64,000 bases of DNA. Origin: Chitinophaga pinensis. GTDB lineage: Bacteria; Bacteroidota; Bacteroidia; UBA4408. The DNA lies in contig CAMAVS010000003.1 of assembly GCA_945861665.1 (NCBI GenBank), positions 1-64,000 on the forward strand, given 5' to 3'. The position numbers were made by a program, and so were the translations under genes. A model generated the notes under the pieces. The model was given only the letters and a program-made list of their open reading frames with translations. It was not told the DNA's origin and made no database searches. Positions 54,236 to 63,784 of this stretch are shown here, in pieces (position 1 is the stretch's first letter; every line of letters starts with the position of its first letter).

Positions 54236-54976
54236 ATGAAGATATTAGTTTGTATCAGTAAGTCGCCCGACACAACTACCAAAATTGCCTTTAAGGAAAA
54301 TAATTCACAGTTTGACGATGCGATGGTACAGTACATTGTAAATCCTTACGATGAATGGTATGCTTTGGTACGTGCTTTGGAATTGAAAGAAACATTTGGA
54401 GGAAACGTAACCATTATAAATGTTGGATTGGCAGAAAACGATGCCATTATTCGTAAAGCCTTAGCAATTGGTGCCGATGATGCGGTGAGAATTGATGCTG
54501 ACCCGAGTGATGCTTTGTATACTGCTGAGCAAATTTCGGCCTACGCAAAAGTACAGAATTTTGATTTGATATTAACAGGTAAAGAAACCATCAATTACAA
54601 TGGTTCAGCCATTGGAGGTATGGTAGCCGAACTGCTAGGATTACCTTATGTTTCCTTGGCTACAAAATTGGTGATAGCAGTTAACACTGCAACAATTGAA
54701 CAAGATATTGACGGTGGCACACAGGTAGTAGAATGTGACTTACCTTTGGTAATTAGTGCTGCAAAAGGAATGGCAGAACAACGTATTCCGAATATGCGAG
54801 GTATTATGGCAGCAAGAACAAAGTCATTAACTGTAGTTTCTGCTATTGATTCGCCAAAATTAACGGCTGTTAAATCTTATACTTTGGCAGAAGGTCGTAT
54901 AGATTGTAAATACATTAACTCCTCCGAGCCTGAAAAATTAATTGAGTTGTTGCACACCGAAGCAAAGGTTATTTAA
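54236..54976 (+). CDS. etfB: Electron transfer flavoprotein beta subunit
   Basis: A 246-residue subunit (AMP-binding) of the ETF heterodimer that carries electrons from acyl-CoA dehydrogenases to the quinone pool. Motifs: MKILVCISKSPDTTTKI, VNPYDEWYALVRALELKE, ADDAVRID, DLILTGKETINYNGSAIGG and the family signature at VISAAKGMAEQRIPNMRGI. It pairs with etfA, 37 bp downstream. Confidence 0.96.
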   Translation: MKILVCISKSPDTTTKIAFKENNSQFDDAMVQYIVNPYDEWYALVRALELKETFGGNVTIINVGLAENDAIIRKALAIGADDAVRIDADPSDALYTAEQISAYAKVQNFDLILTGKETINYNGSAIGGMVAELLGLPYVSLATKLVIAVNTATIEQDIDGGTQVVECDLPLVISAAKGMAEQRIPNMRGIMAARTKSLTVVSAIDSPKLTAVKSYTLAEGRIDCKYINSSEPEKLIELLHTEAKVI

Positions 54977-55013
54977 TTGTCGGGATTGAAAAATTAAATT
55001 TAAAATTAAAAAA

Positions 55014-55991
55014 ATGGCTGTTCTAATTTATACCGAAACTGCAAAAGGGAAAATAAAAAAATCTTCCTTGGAAGCGGTGAATTACGGGAATCATATTGCT
55101 GCACTAACCAACACAACTGCTACTGCTTTAATTATTGGTGAAGCTAGTAATGATGATATTGTTGCATTGGGAAACGCAGGAGCAAAAAAAATATTGCATT
55201 TAAAGAATGATAAACTTGCTTCTCAAGATCCACAATTATTAGTGATTGCTACTGAGCAAGCAGCTGCAGCCGAAAATGCCGAAGTAATTATTTTTTTGCA
55301 CGACTTTACCGGCAAAGCAGTTGCACCGCGATTGTCGGCTAGCATAAAAGCAGGTTTGATTGCAGGTGCTGTTTCTTATCCTGTTTTAGAAGGTGGGTTT
55401 TCGATAAAAAAGAATGTTTTTTCCGGTAAAGCTATTGCAGATTATTCCATCACTTCAGCAAAAAAAATAATATCCTTATTGCCAAATTCATTTCCTGTTA
55501 CGCTAAGTGAAAATACAGCAGAACTTGTAAATTTTAGTGTCAACTTGGATGGGATTGAATCGAGAATAAAAGTAAAAGAGGTAAAGAAACAAACGGCAGA
55601 ACTGTCATTGCCAGATGCTGATTTAGTTGTTTCGGCAGGCAGAGGGATGAGAGGACCTGAAAATTGGGGAATGATTGAAGACCTTGCAAAAGCTTTGGGG
55701 GCAGCGACAGCTTGTTCTCGTCCGGTTGCCGATATTGGTTGGCGTCCACACCACGAACATGTTGGGCAAACGGGTGTTGCCATTCGTCCAAACTTGTACA
55801 TTGCCATTGGCATATCGGGAGCAATACAACATTTAGCAGGTGTGAATGGAAGTAAAACAATTGTAGTAATAAACAAGGATCCAGAAGCGCCTTTCTTTAA
55901 ATCGGCCGATTATGGTATAATAGGAGATGCTTTTGAAATTGTTCCTAAATTAGTAGAAGCAGCAAAAAAATTTAAATCGCATCAAAACTAA
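55014..55991 (+). CDS. etfA: Electron transfer flavoprotein alpha subunit
   Basis: A 325-residue FAD-binding subunit. N-terminal domain 1-190 is followed by the FAD domain: VVSAGRGMRGPENWGMIEDL, ACSRPVADIGWRPHHEHVGQTG, IAIGISGAIQHLAGVNGSKT and NKDPEAPFFKSADYGI. Lies in an operon with etfB and probably the DUF151 gene 25 bp downstream. Confidence 0.97.
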   Translation: MAVLIYTETAKGKIKKSSLEAVNYGNHIAALTNTTATALIIGEASNDDIVALGNAGAKKILHLKNDKLASQDPQLLVIATEQAAAAENAEVIIFLHDFTGKAVAPRLSASIKAGLIAGAVSYPVLEGGFSIKKNVFSGKAIADYSITSAKKIISLLPNSFPVTLSENTAELVNFSVNLDGIESRIKVKEVKKQTAELSLPDADLVVSAGRGMRGPENWGMIEDLAKALGAATACSRPVADIGWRPHHEHVGQTGVAIRPNLYIAIGISGAIQHLAGVNGSKTIVVINKDPEAPFFKSADYGIIGDAFEIVPKLVEAAKKFKSHQN

Positions 55992-56016
55992 ATAACAAAG
56001 CGTCAGTACCACTTCA

Positions 56017-56619
56017 ATGAAAAAGATTAAACTAGAAATAGTAGGACTTTCATCCAGCCAAAAACAATCGGGTGCTTATGCATTGGTATTGGGCGAAGCA
56101 AAAGGTAAGCGCAGACTGCCTATTATTATTGGTGGTTTTGAGGCACAAGCCATTGCGATTGAATTAGAAAAAATGGCCCCCACTCGTCCATTAACCCACG
56201 ACTTATTTAAAACCTTTTCAGATAATTTTAACATCAGCATCAATGAAGTAATTATTTATAATTTGGTGGAGGGTGTATTTTTTGCCAAGCTAATTGCCAC
56301 TAATGGTGAAAAGGAAATAGAAATAGATGCCCGCACATCCGATGCGATTGCCTTGGCTTTGCGTTTTGATTGCCCTGTTTATACCTTTGAATTTATTCTT
56401 TCCACGGCCGGTATTATTTTAGACGATGATTCCAAATCTGCTATGCGTAATCCTGTGGGTGATGACGATGAACAAACTGAACCAAAGAAACAAGGAGGGG
56501 AATTTTTAACTTTAACATTGGAAGATTTACAGCAACAAATGAATGAAGCATTGGGACATGAGGATTATGAAAAAGCTAGTCGCATACGCGATGAAATAAC
56601 TAAACGAATCGATAATTAA
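56017..56619 (+). CDS. Bifunctional nuclease family protein (DUF151) with UVR motif
   Basis: A 200-residue protein. The DUF151 domain covers about 5-140 (LPIIIGGFEAQAIAIELEKM, PTRPLTHDLF, ARTSDAIALALRFDCPVYT). A UVR-type helical motif ends it (LQQQMNEALGHEDYEKASRIRDEI, residues about 170-195). Some members have shown nuclease activity, but the role in bacteria is unsettled. It sits between etfA and the transporter gene, with short gaps (25 and 9 bp). Confidence 0.93.
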   Translation: MKKIKLEIVGLSSSQKQSGAYALVLGEAKGKRRLPIIIGGFEAQAIAIELEKMAPTRPLTHDLFKTFSDNFNISINEVIIYNLVEGVFFAKLIATNGEKEIEIDARTSDAIALALRFDCPVYTFEFILSTAGIILDDDSKSAMRNPVGDDDEQTEPKKQGGEFLTLTLEDLQQQMNEALGHEDYEKASRIRDEITKRIDN

Positions 56620-56628
56620 AGTATTAAA

Positions 56629-57912
56629 ATGGATAGATTCACCGGATTAATAGGCATTGTTGTAATATTGGCAATTGCCTTCCTAATGTCGAATAACAAA
56701 AAACTCATTAACAAACGACTTGTTTTTACGGGCATCGCTATACAAATTTTGCTTGCAATTTTTATTTTAAAAATACCTGTTGGTCAAATTATTTTTGCAA
56801 AAGCAGGATATATTATCACACGCATTTTAGATTTCTCAAACAAAGGTGCCGACTTTGTTTTTGGGATATTAGTAAACGGAAAAAAATTAGACGATGTTTT
56901 TGGTGTTGGCAGTGGATTTATTTTTATTTTTAAAATATTGCCTACAATTATTTTCGTTTCGGTGTTGGTAAGTATTTCGTATCATATAGGACTTATGCAA
57001 CGTGTGGTTGCAGCCGTTGCGAAAGTGGTTTATAAACTATTGAGGGTAAGTGGAAGTGAGGCACTTTCGAATGTTGCTAGTGCATTTGTAGGACAAGTGG
57101 AAGCACAAATTTTAATCAAACCCTATATTTCTACTATGACAATGAGCGAATTGCTTGCTTCTATGACAGGTAGCATGGCGTGTATTGCAGGGGGTATTAT
57201 GGCTGTTTATATTTCAATGGGTGTACCAGCTCCGTATTTATTAGCTGCAAGCTTAATGGCTGCTCCCGGTGCATTGGTTATTGCAAAAATTGTGTATCCA
57301 GAAACGGTTGAATCGCCCACCAAAGGGAAAGTACAATTGGAAGTGAAGCAAACGCACTCCAATTTAGTGGATGCTATTTCGCACGGTGCATCCGATGGTT
57401 TGCGTATTGCATTAAATGTTATGGCAATGCTCATCGGATTTATTGCTTTGATTGCGATGGTGGATGCCGGACTTGGATACATTGGCAGACAACTAGCTCA
57501 CATTGGTGTTTCGCTAAGTGGAATTGGTATAGATATGACACACTTGAGTTTAAAAGAATTGTTAGGTTCTGTATTTTCTTTGTTTGCTTGGGTTATGGGT
57601 GTTCCTTTAAAAGATATTCACGCGGCAGGTGGATTGTTGGGAACAAAAATAGTAATCAATGAATTTGTTGCTTACAGCGATCTTTCGACAATGATAAAAA
57701 GTGGTGCTTTGAGTGCAAAAGCTGTTACCATTTTAAGTTTTGCACTCTGTGGTTTTGCAAATTTTAGTTCAGTTGCCATTCAAGTGGGAGGCATTGGCGA
57801 ACTTGCTCCCGAAAGAAGAAAAGATTTAGCCAAGTTGGGTTTTAAAGCACTTATATGCGGAACGCTGGCATCGTATATGTCGGCAACCATTGCGGGAATT
57901 ATAATTGGATGA
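56629..57912 (+). CDS. Concentrative nucleoside transporter (NupC/CNT family)
   Basis: A 427-residue polytopic inner-membrane protein taking up nucleosides with Na+ or H+. Family motifs: NKKLINKRLVFTGIAIQILLA, SNVASAFVGQVEAQILIKPYI, MTGSMACIAGGIMAVYISMG, GASDGLRIALNVMAMLIGF and ALCGFANFSSVAIQVGGIG. The stop overlaps the next gene's start in ATGA, so translation is coupled. Confidence 0.94.
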   Translation: MDRFTGLIGIVVILAIAFLMSNNKKLINKRLVFTGIAIQILLAIFILKIPVGQIIFAKAGYIITRILDFSNKGADFVFGILVNGKKLDDVFGVGSGFIFIFKILPTIIFVSVLVSISYHIGLMQRVVAAVAKVVYKLLRVSGSEALSNVASAFVGQVEAQILIKPYISTMTMSELLASMTGSMACIAGGIMAVYISMGVPAPYLLAASLMAAPGALVIAKIVYPETVESPTKGKVQLEVKQTHSNLVDAISHGASDGLRIALNVMAMLIGFIALIAMVDAGLGYIGRQLAHIGVSLSGIGIDMTHLSLKELLGSVFSLFAWVMGVPLKDIHAAGGLLGTKIVINEFVAYSDLSTMIKSGALSAKAVTILSFALCGFANFSSVAIQVGGIGELAPERRKDLAKLGFKALICGTLASYMSATIAGIIIG

Positions 57913-58805
57913 GGGTAAGCGGCTTTTCATACGTTCGAAATGGATTTACATATGGTTATCCGTTCATAGAATCAATCCTATCTGTATTGCCACTCTGCGA
58001 TGAATTTATTATGGTGGTGGGCGATTCAAGGGATGGCACACGTGAGGCGGTAGAAAGAATAAATTCACCCAAAATAAAAATTATCGATACTGTTTGGGAT
58101 GAAACAATGCGCGAAGGAGGGAAATTATTTGCGCAACAGGCAAACATAGGATTGGATGCTGTTACAGGCGATTGGGCATTTCACATTCAAGCCGATGAAG
58201 TAATTCACGAGAAAGACATTGAGTCAATAAAACAAGCAATGACTGCCAATTTTAGTAATGCTGAATTAGAAGGTTTGCTTTTCGATTTTTATAATTTTTA
58301 TGGTGGATACCATCATATAGGTTCTACGCGAAAATGGCACAGTAAAGAAATTCGTATCGTGCGTAATTTGAAGAACATACGCTCGTATAGGGATTCTCAA
58401 GGCTTTCGACTGTACCCATCGTTAAACGATTATTACAATGGACACAAAGGACGTTCATTAAAAGTAAAGAAAGCCAACGCTGCAGTTTACCATTACAGTT
58501 ATGCACGTGACCCTAAAACGATGCGTAAAAAAAGTAATTACTTTAATACATTTTGGCATAACGATGCTTGGATAAAAGAACACAGCTCTTCTGCAGGTGA
58601 TTATGATTATTCTATTGTAGACGAGGTTACAGATTTTACAGGGACGCATCCAGCATTAATGAAGGAGAAAGTAGCCGCACAGAATTGGGATTTTACCTAC
58701 GATGCATCGAAAGCAAAATTCACGCTCAAGAATAAAATACTACACTTTATTGAGAAGAAAACGGGATGGAGAATAGGGGAGTATAAAAATTACAAGCTCA
58801 TATAA
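57909..58805 (+). CDS. GT2-like glycosyltransferase
   Basis: About 298 residues from the ATG at 57909 (MRVSGFSYVRNGFTYGYP), which overlaps the transporter stop (ATGA); the frame continues 54 bp upstream inside the transporter gene. A GT-A fold is suggested by EFIMVVGDSRDGTREAVE, VWDETMREGGKLFAQQANIGL and WAFHIQADEVIHEKD, the last holding the probable metal-binding acidic site. The acceptor is unknown. It does not sit in a polysaccharide cluster. Confidence 0.85.
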   Translation: MRVSGFSYVRNGFTYGYPFIESILSVLPLCDEFIMVVGDSRDGTREAVERINSPKIKIIDTVWDETMREGGKLFAQQANIGLDAVTGDWAFHIQADEVIHEKDIESIKQAMTANFSNAELEGLLFDFYNFYGGYHHIGSTRKWHSKEIRIVRNLKNIRSYRDSQGFRLYPSLNDYYNGHKGRSLKVKKANAAVYHYSYARDPKTMRKKSNYFNTFWHNDAWIKEHSSSAGDYDYSIVDEVTDFTGTHPALMKEKVAAQNWDFTYDASKAKFTLKNKILHFIEKKTGWRIGEYKNYKLI

Positions 58806-58810
58806 ATCAT

Positions 58811-60649
58811 TTATACAAATGATTGCAGCTGGTGCAACTTTTTATAATGACTGTTGTTTTCTAGTAATTGTTGGTGTGTACCACGTTCCAGTATTTCACC
58901 TTTGCCCATAACAATAATTTCGTCAGCATGTTGAATGGTAGACAGTCTGTGTGCAATTACCAAGGATGTTCTGTTCTTCATTAATTTACTCAAAGCATCT
59001 TGTACCAAACGTTCCGATTCGGTATCGAGGGCAGAGGTAGCTTCGTCCAAAATCATAATGGGTGGGTTTTTAAGAACTGCACGTGCAATGCTTAATCGTT
59101 GCCGTTGACCACCTGAAAGTTTCACTCCTCTATCACCAATATTTGCTTGGTAGCCATTTTCCATTTGTACAATAAACTCATCGGCATTGGCAATTTTTGC
59201 GGCTGTTATCACTTGCTCTTCGGTAACATTTTCTATACCGAAAGCAATGTTATTAAACACAGTATCATTAAATAAAATAGATTCTTGTGTTACTATGCCC
59301 ATTAAATTCCGAACGGAATGTTTCCGAATGTTCTTTAAGGATATATCATCAATGCATACTTCTCCTTCGGTGGGGTCGTAAAAGCGAGGCAGTAAGTCGG
59401 CCAAGGTTGATTTTCCAGATCCTGATTGCCCTACCAATGCAACGGTTTTTCCTTTTTCTATGCTTAGGTTGATGTTTTTTAATGCCCACCCTACATCACC
59501 TTTTTGATAGGCGAAGCTTACATTTTTAAATTCCACATTGTTTTTGAGTGAATCAATTTCAATTGCATTTTCTACTTCTTTAATGTTTGATTCTTCATCC
59601 AATATTTGAAATATTCTATCACCTGCCACAATACCTCTTTGAATGTTGGATACCGCATTTGAAATATTTTTGGCTGGTACCAACACCTGAGAGAACAAGG
59701 CTAAATAGGTAATGAATGAACTTCCCGTAAGCTCAGAATCAGCCTCAGTTAAAACCAATTTTCCACCGTAATAAATAATAACGCACAATACCGAAACAGC
59801 TAAAAATTCACTGAGTGGTGATGCCATTTCACGTTTGTTAATGACGGATTTAAGTGTACGTGAATACTGATGGTTTTGCACATCAAATTTACTTTGCATA
59901 AACTTTTGGGCATTGAATGCTTTGATGATACGAATGCCGGAAATGGTTTCTTCAATCACGCTTAAAATAGTGCCAAGTAGTTGTTGCCCTTGTGCAGCTT
60001 GTCTTTTTAAACGTTTCGTAATTTCGGCTATAAGCCCGAATGAAATGGGTAATAAAATAAGGGTAAAAACTGTAAGCTTAAAGGAGATGATGCAAAGCAG
60101 TACAAAAAAACCAATAAGCATAATGGGTTCTCTAAATAGTACCTGTACGGAGCTGATAACTGAGTTTTCTATTTCCTGCAGGTCGTTTGAAAGTACCGAC
60201 ATTAAATCACCTTTGCGTTTATTATGAAAATAGCTTAAGTGTAAATCAGTTATTTTATTAAAGATGGTTTGGCGAATGTTTTTAAGCAAGTGAACACGCA
60301 TTGCTGTTAGCACTTTTTGTGAAAGGTATTTGAATACATTTGCGATGAGTACTGATGCAAAGATGGCCCAGCATACAAACTTCAAGGCCCCTAATTTTCC
60401 GCTTTCATTGATATAGGTATGGAAGTAGTAATTGAAATAATCTTTCAAGTAGTTGATTGAAAGTGAAAAATAAGGAATTGTAGGTGTTTTATCTTCTGTT
60501 ACCGTTCCAAACAAAACATTTAATAAGGGAGTTAAAAAGGTGAAAAGTGTTAAACTGAAAATGGCGCCAAAGAGTGCAAAAATAAAATAAGGAGGTATAA
60601 ATCTTTTGTAAGGTCTTGCAAAACTTAAAATCCTAAAAAAGGTTTTCAT
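58811..60649 (-). CDS. MsbA-like ABC exporter (fused permease and ATPase)
   Basis: A 612-residue half-transporter. Six membrane helices (about 15-325) precede an ATPase domain (about 365-605) with Walker A VGQSGSGKSTL, signature VKLSGGQRQRLSIARA, Walker B IMILDEATSALD and the H-loop IAHRLST. Family members export lipids, lipid A or drugs. It is the kind of homodimer called MsbA, but no lipid gene is next to it. Confidence 0.94.
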   Translation of the reverse strand: MKTFFRILSFARPYKRFIPPYFIFALFGAIFSLTLFTFLTPLLNVLFGTVTEDKTPTIPYFSLSINYLKDYFNYYFHTYINESGKLGALKFVCWAIFASVLIANVFKYLSQKVLTAMRVHLLKNIRQTIFNKITDLHLSYFHNKRKGDLMSVLSNDLQEIENSVISSVQVLFREPIMLIGFFVLLCIISFKLTVFTLILLPISFGLIAEITKRLKRQAAQGQQLLGTILSVIEETISGIRIIKAFNAQKFMQSKFDVQNHQYSRTLKSVINKREMASPLSEFLAVSVLCVIIYYGGKLVLTEADSELTGSSFITYLALFSQVLVPAKNISNAVSNIQRGIVAGDRIFQILDEESNIKEVENAIEIDSLKNNVEFKNVSFAYQKGDVGWALKNINLSIEKGKTVALVGQSGSGKSTLADLLPRFYDPTEGEVCIDDISLKNIRKHSVRNLMGIVTQESILFNDTVFNNIAFGIENVTEEQVITAAKIANADEFIVQMENGYQANIGDRGVKLSGGQRQRLSIARAVLKNPPIMILDEATSALDTESERLVQDALSKLMKNRTSLVIAHRLSTIQHADEIIVMGKGEILERGTHQQLLENNSHYKKLHQLQSFV

Positions 60650-60733
60650 ACTTTGTAAATGTAAAAAAAATATTGTGTTCGTTCGGAATTTAAAATATTG
60701 TGTAGGTATTACTTTCTTTTATATTGAATTATA

Positions 60734-61966
60734 TTATTTACCCAATTTCGCTTTCAAATTGGTATCCAAAGCTGTTAAAAATTCTTCAGTGTATAAGTAA
60801 TGCTCGCCGTGATTTACTTTGTTACCGTGAATACACACTGCTAAATCCTTTGTCATTTTACCTGACTCAACTGTTTCAACACATACTTGTTCCAAGGCGT
60901 GACAGAAGTTTATTAGTTCTTGATTGCCATCCAATTTGCCACGAAATTCCAATCCTCTTGTCCAAGCAAAAATAGATGCAATTGGATTTGTAGAAGTAGG
61001 TTTTCCTGCTTGGTGGTCGCGGTAATGGCGGGTAACTGTACCGTGTGCTGCTTCTGCTTCCATTGTTTTTCCATCTGGAGTAACAAGTACCGATGTCATT
61101 AAACCCAATGAGCCAAACCCTTGTGCAACAGTGTCTGACTGAACATCACCATCGTAATTTTTACAAGCCCACACAAAATTACCGTTCCATTTTAATGCAG
61201 AAGCAACCATATCGTCAATTAAGCGGTGCTCATACACAATACCTGCAGCGGTGAATTTTGCTTTGTAATCTGATTGATAAATTTCTTCGAAAATATCTTT
61301 GAAACGACCATCGTATTTTTTTAGAATGGTATTTTTTGTAGATAAATACAATGGCCATTTCTTAGCCAATGCTGTATTGAAACAAGAATGAGCAAACCCT
61401 TTGATAGACTCGTCAGTATTGTACATTGTTAATGCAACACCATCTCCTTTAAAGTTAAATACTTCAAACGATTGAGGGGTACTTCCATCTTCGGGAGTAA
61501 AGCTTACGGTTAATTTACCTTTTCCTTTTGTAACGAAATCGGTAGCACGGTATTGGTCACCAAATGCGTGACGACCGATACAAATAGGTGCAGTCCAGTT
61601 TGGAACTAAACGTGGAACATTTTTACAAACAATGGGTTCACGAAAAACAGTTCCATCTAAAATGTTGCGGATGGTTCCGTTAGGCGATTTCCACATTTGC
61701 TTTAAATTAAACTCTTTTACGCGTTCTTCATCGGGAGTAATGGTAGCGCATTTAATACCCACATTGTATCTTTTAATTGCCTCGGCAGAGTCAATTGTTA
61801 CTTGATCGTTTGTTTGATTGCGGTATTCTACTCCTAAATCAAAATATTTTATATCTAAATCAAGGTAAGGAAGAATAAGTTTATCCTTAATAAATTTCCA
61901 AATGATGCGAGTCATTTCATCGCCATCTAATTCAACTACAGGGTTTGCTACTTTAATTTTGCTCAT
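60734..61966 (-). CDS. icd: NADP-dependent isocitrate dehydrogenase (eukaryotic-like type)
   Basis: A 410-residue TCA-cycle enzyme giving 2-oxoglutarate, CO2 and NADPH. Motifs: [16 protein letters not shown] at the start, [56 protein letters not shown] and [14 protein letters not shown]. The length and the motif set place it in the mitochondrial-like type II class, common in Bacteroidota. A -7 element lies 40 bp upstream. Confidence 0.96.
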   Translation of the reverse strand: MSKIKVANPVVELDGDEMTRIIWKFIKDKLILPYLDLDIKYFDLGVEYRNQTNDQVTIDSAEAIKRYNVGIKCATITPDEERVKEFNLKQMWKSPNGTIRNILDGTVFREPIVCKNVPRLVPNWTAPICIGRHAFGDQYRATDFVTKGKGKLTVSFTPEDGSTPQSFEVFNFKGDGVALTMYNTDESIKGFAHSCFNTALAKKWPLYLSTKNTILKKYDGRFKDIFEEIYQSDYKAKFTAAGIVYEHRLIDDMVASALKWNGNFVWACKNYDGDVQSDTVAQGFGSLGLMTSVLVTPDGKTMEAEAAHGTVTRHYRDHQAGKPTSTNPIASIFAWTRGLEFRGKLDGNQELINFCHALEQVCVETVESGKMTKDLAVCIHGNKVNHGEHYLYTEEFLTALDTNLKAKLGK

Positions 61967-62005
61967 AATGCTTGATTTATCTATTTAGTTTATTTTTTGG
62001 TGGTA

Positions 62006-62013
62006 CAAAGATA
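62006..62013 (-). promoter_or_regulatory. Putative -7 promoter element for icd
   Basis: TATCTTTG on the minus strand fits TAnnTTTG, 39 bp upstream of the icd ATG, at the edge of the decayed phosphatase fragment. Confidence 0.42.
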
Positions 62014-62045
62014 ATTGTATTGGTAAATTATTGAGGTATAATTCA

Positions 62046-62386
62046 CTATTTTATTTTTATTCCTACTACACAAATGCCATCTACCTGTTCTAAATTTACT
62101 TCGCCAAGCTTCAAAGGTCTCGTCCAACATTTAACTTGTTGCTAAATGTTTTTGCTTTTGTTTTTTAATAATATGTATTTAAAATTTTTGCACCTTGATT
62201 TTCATCAAACTGGTCGCTATAGCCATCAGAAGAAATATATATACGGAGTTCACGTTCAATGAAATTCGGAAAAGCAATCTGCTCAATTTTGGGATTGTGT
62301 ATACCAAGTTTTGATCGTTTAATCGGGTCGATTATTGCACCAAGTTCTTGTTGGTACTTCGTTTCTATTATTTCTAAAGACGTAAT
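62046..62386 (-). pseudogene. Remnant of a SpoIIE/PP2C-type phosphatase C-terminus
   Basis: This stretch has no intact gene, but its minus strand keeps pieces of one. From 62386 to 62165 one frame reads ETKYQQELGAIIDP, then ERELRIYISSDGYSDQF, the metal-site SDGxxDQF signature of SpoIIE-family phosphatases, and then a stop. Further on, a different frame gives MLDETFEAWR and a third gives EVNLEQVDGICVVGIKIK before a stop at 62046; these match the usual C-terminal ending of the family (WRG-NLEQVDDxxVxGxKI). So about 100 C-terminal residues survive with stops and frameshifts, and the large N-terminal part is gone. Recognition is by motif only. Confidence 0.65.
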
Positions 62387-63697
62387 TTACTTTTTTACTA
62401 CTGATGCAGTTAAGGCAATTTCAGTAATAGCTTTTACTAATAAATCGAGATCTTTTATGGTGGTATAAACATTTGGTGTAACCCTTACTCCGTGAACATT
62501 TTCCCAATTAATACCAACAGTGTGTATTCTGTATTTATCGTAAAGTTGAGTGTCAATATCTTCAGGCTTCATTCCTTCGATGGAAAAGTTTGCTATAGCA
62601 CAAGAAAATTCGGTCTTTAAAGAAGTATTGAGTCTTACACCTGAAATTTTGATTGCTTTTTCTGCCCAATAATTTTTTAAATAACGCAAACGTGCTTCTT
62701 TACGTTTTATACCAATGGCTAAATGAAAATTGATAGCGTTTCCAATAGCTTGTTCAGTTGGAAATGATCGCGTACCTAATGTTTCGAATTTGCGAATATC
62801 CTCGCTTTGTGGATTATCATTTCCCATCAATGGCCATACATTTTTTATTTTATCTTTTTTTATATACAGCATTCCTGTTCCAAAGGGTGCGCATAACCAC
62901 TTATGAAGTGATGTTCCGAAATAATCACAATCTAAATCCGATAATTTATAATCAATGTGTGCAAAGGTATGTGCTCCATCCACGATTACTTCAATGCCTT
63001 TTTTGTGAGCAACTGCAGCAATTGCCTTTACGGGCATCAATTGTCCAGTCCAGTTAATCATATGCGTAATGTGAGCTATTTTTGTTTTGTCGGTGAAGGC
63101 TTTTTCATATTGACTCACAATTGATTCTTCATCTTCAATAGGAAGTTTGAAGTCGAGCCATACCAATTTAATACCATCTCTTTTTTCGCGCTGCTTCCAA
63201 GCATTAATCATATTCGGGTAATCGTATTTTGTAAGTACCACCTCATCACCTGCCTTTAAATTTAATCCAAAAATAACGCTGTTAAGTGCTTCAGTTGAAT
63301 TTCTATTAATGGCTAATTCTTCCGGTGAGCAACCTGCTAAATCAGCTAGTTTGTTTCGTAAAGGTTCTCTCCCTTTGTCTAATATTCTCCACATATAAAA
63401 GGAGGGGGCTTCGTTGCATAATTCATTGTACTTTATAAAGGCGTCTTGCACCACTTTTGGTTGCGGACTAACTCCTCCATTGTTAAAGTTTATCATAGAA
63501 GAAGATACTGTGTAAGATTGCTGAACCCAATACCAAAAGTCTTCGTCAGATGCTAACTCGGAAGGGGCTAGAGTTTCAACTCTTTTAAAAGCTTCCTTTA
63601 GTTCGATTCCAAATGAATTGTTTATAAAGGATGAAATAGAAAATACTCCTGCAGTTAAACCAACTTTTTTCATAAACGATCTGCGATTTGTTTCCAT
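62387..63697 (-). CDS. Tat-exported class V aminotransferase-fold protein
   Basis: 436 residues from the ATG at 63697 (METNRRSFMKKVG). The N-terminus has a twin-arginine signal (NRRSFMKK followed by a hydrophobic stretch), suggesting a folded, cofactor-loaded periplasmic enzyme. The rest is a PLP-dependent class V fold: NNGGVSPQPKVV, AINRNSTEALNSVI, VDGAHTFAHIDY and the PLP lysine K266 in FGTSLHKWLCAPFGTG. The closest named group is isopenicillin-N-epimerase/cysteine-desulfurase-like. The substrate is unknown. Confidence 0.88.
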   Translation of the reverse strand: METNRRSFMKKVGLTAGVFSISSFINNSFGIELKEAFKRVETLAPSELASDEDFWYWVQQSYTVSSSMINFNNGGVSPQPKVVQDAFIKYNELCNEAPSFYMWRILDKGREPLRNKLADLAGCSPEELAINRNSTEALNSVIFGLNLKAGDEVVLTKYDYPNMINAWKQREKRDGIKLVWLDFKLPIEDEESIVSQYEKAFTDKTKIAHITHMINWTGQLMPVKAIAAVAHKKGIEVIVDGAHTFAHIDYKLSDLDCDYFGTSLHKWLCAPFGTGMLYIKKDKIKNVWPLMGNDNPQSEDIRKFETLGTRSFPTEQAIGNAINFHLAIGIKRKEARLRYLKNYWAEKAIKISGVRLNTSLKTEFSCAIANFSIEGMKPEDIDTQLYDKYRIHTVGINWENVHGVRVTPNVYTTIKDLDLLVKAITEIALTASVVKK

Positions 63698-63754
63698 AGT
63701 AAGGTTTATTTTCCTCAAATATTGCTATATTTTTAATGAATAGCAATAGTTTTT

Positions 63755-63762
63755 TACTTTTG
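63755..63762 (+). promoter_or_regulatory. Putative -7 promoter element for the phosphatase gene
   Basis: TACTTTTG fits TAnnTTTG, 22 bp before the GTG at 63785. Confidence 0.38.
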
Positions 63763-63784
63763 ATTTTAAATTAATTCAACAAAA

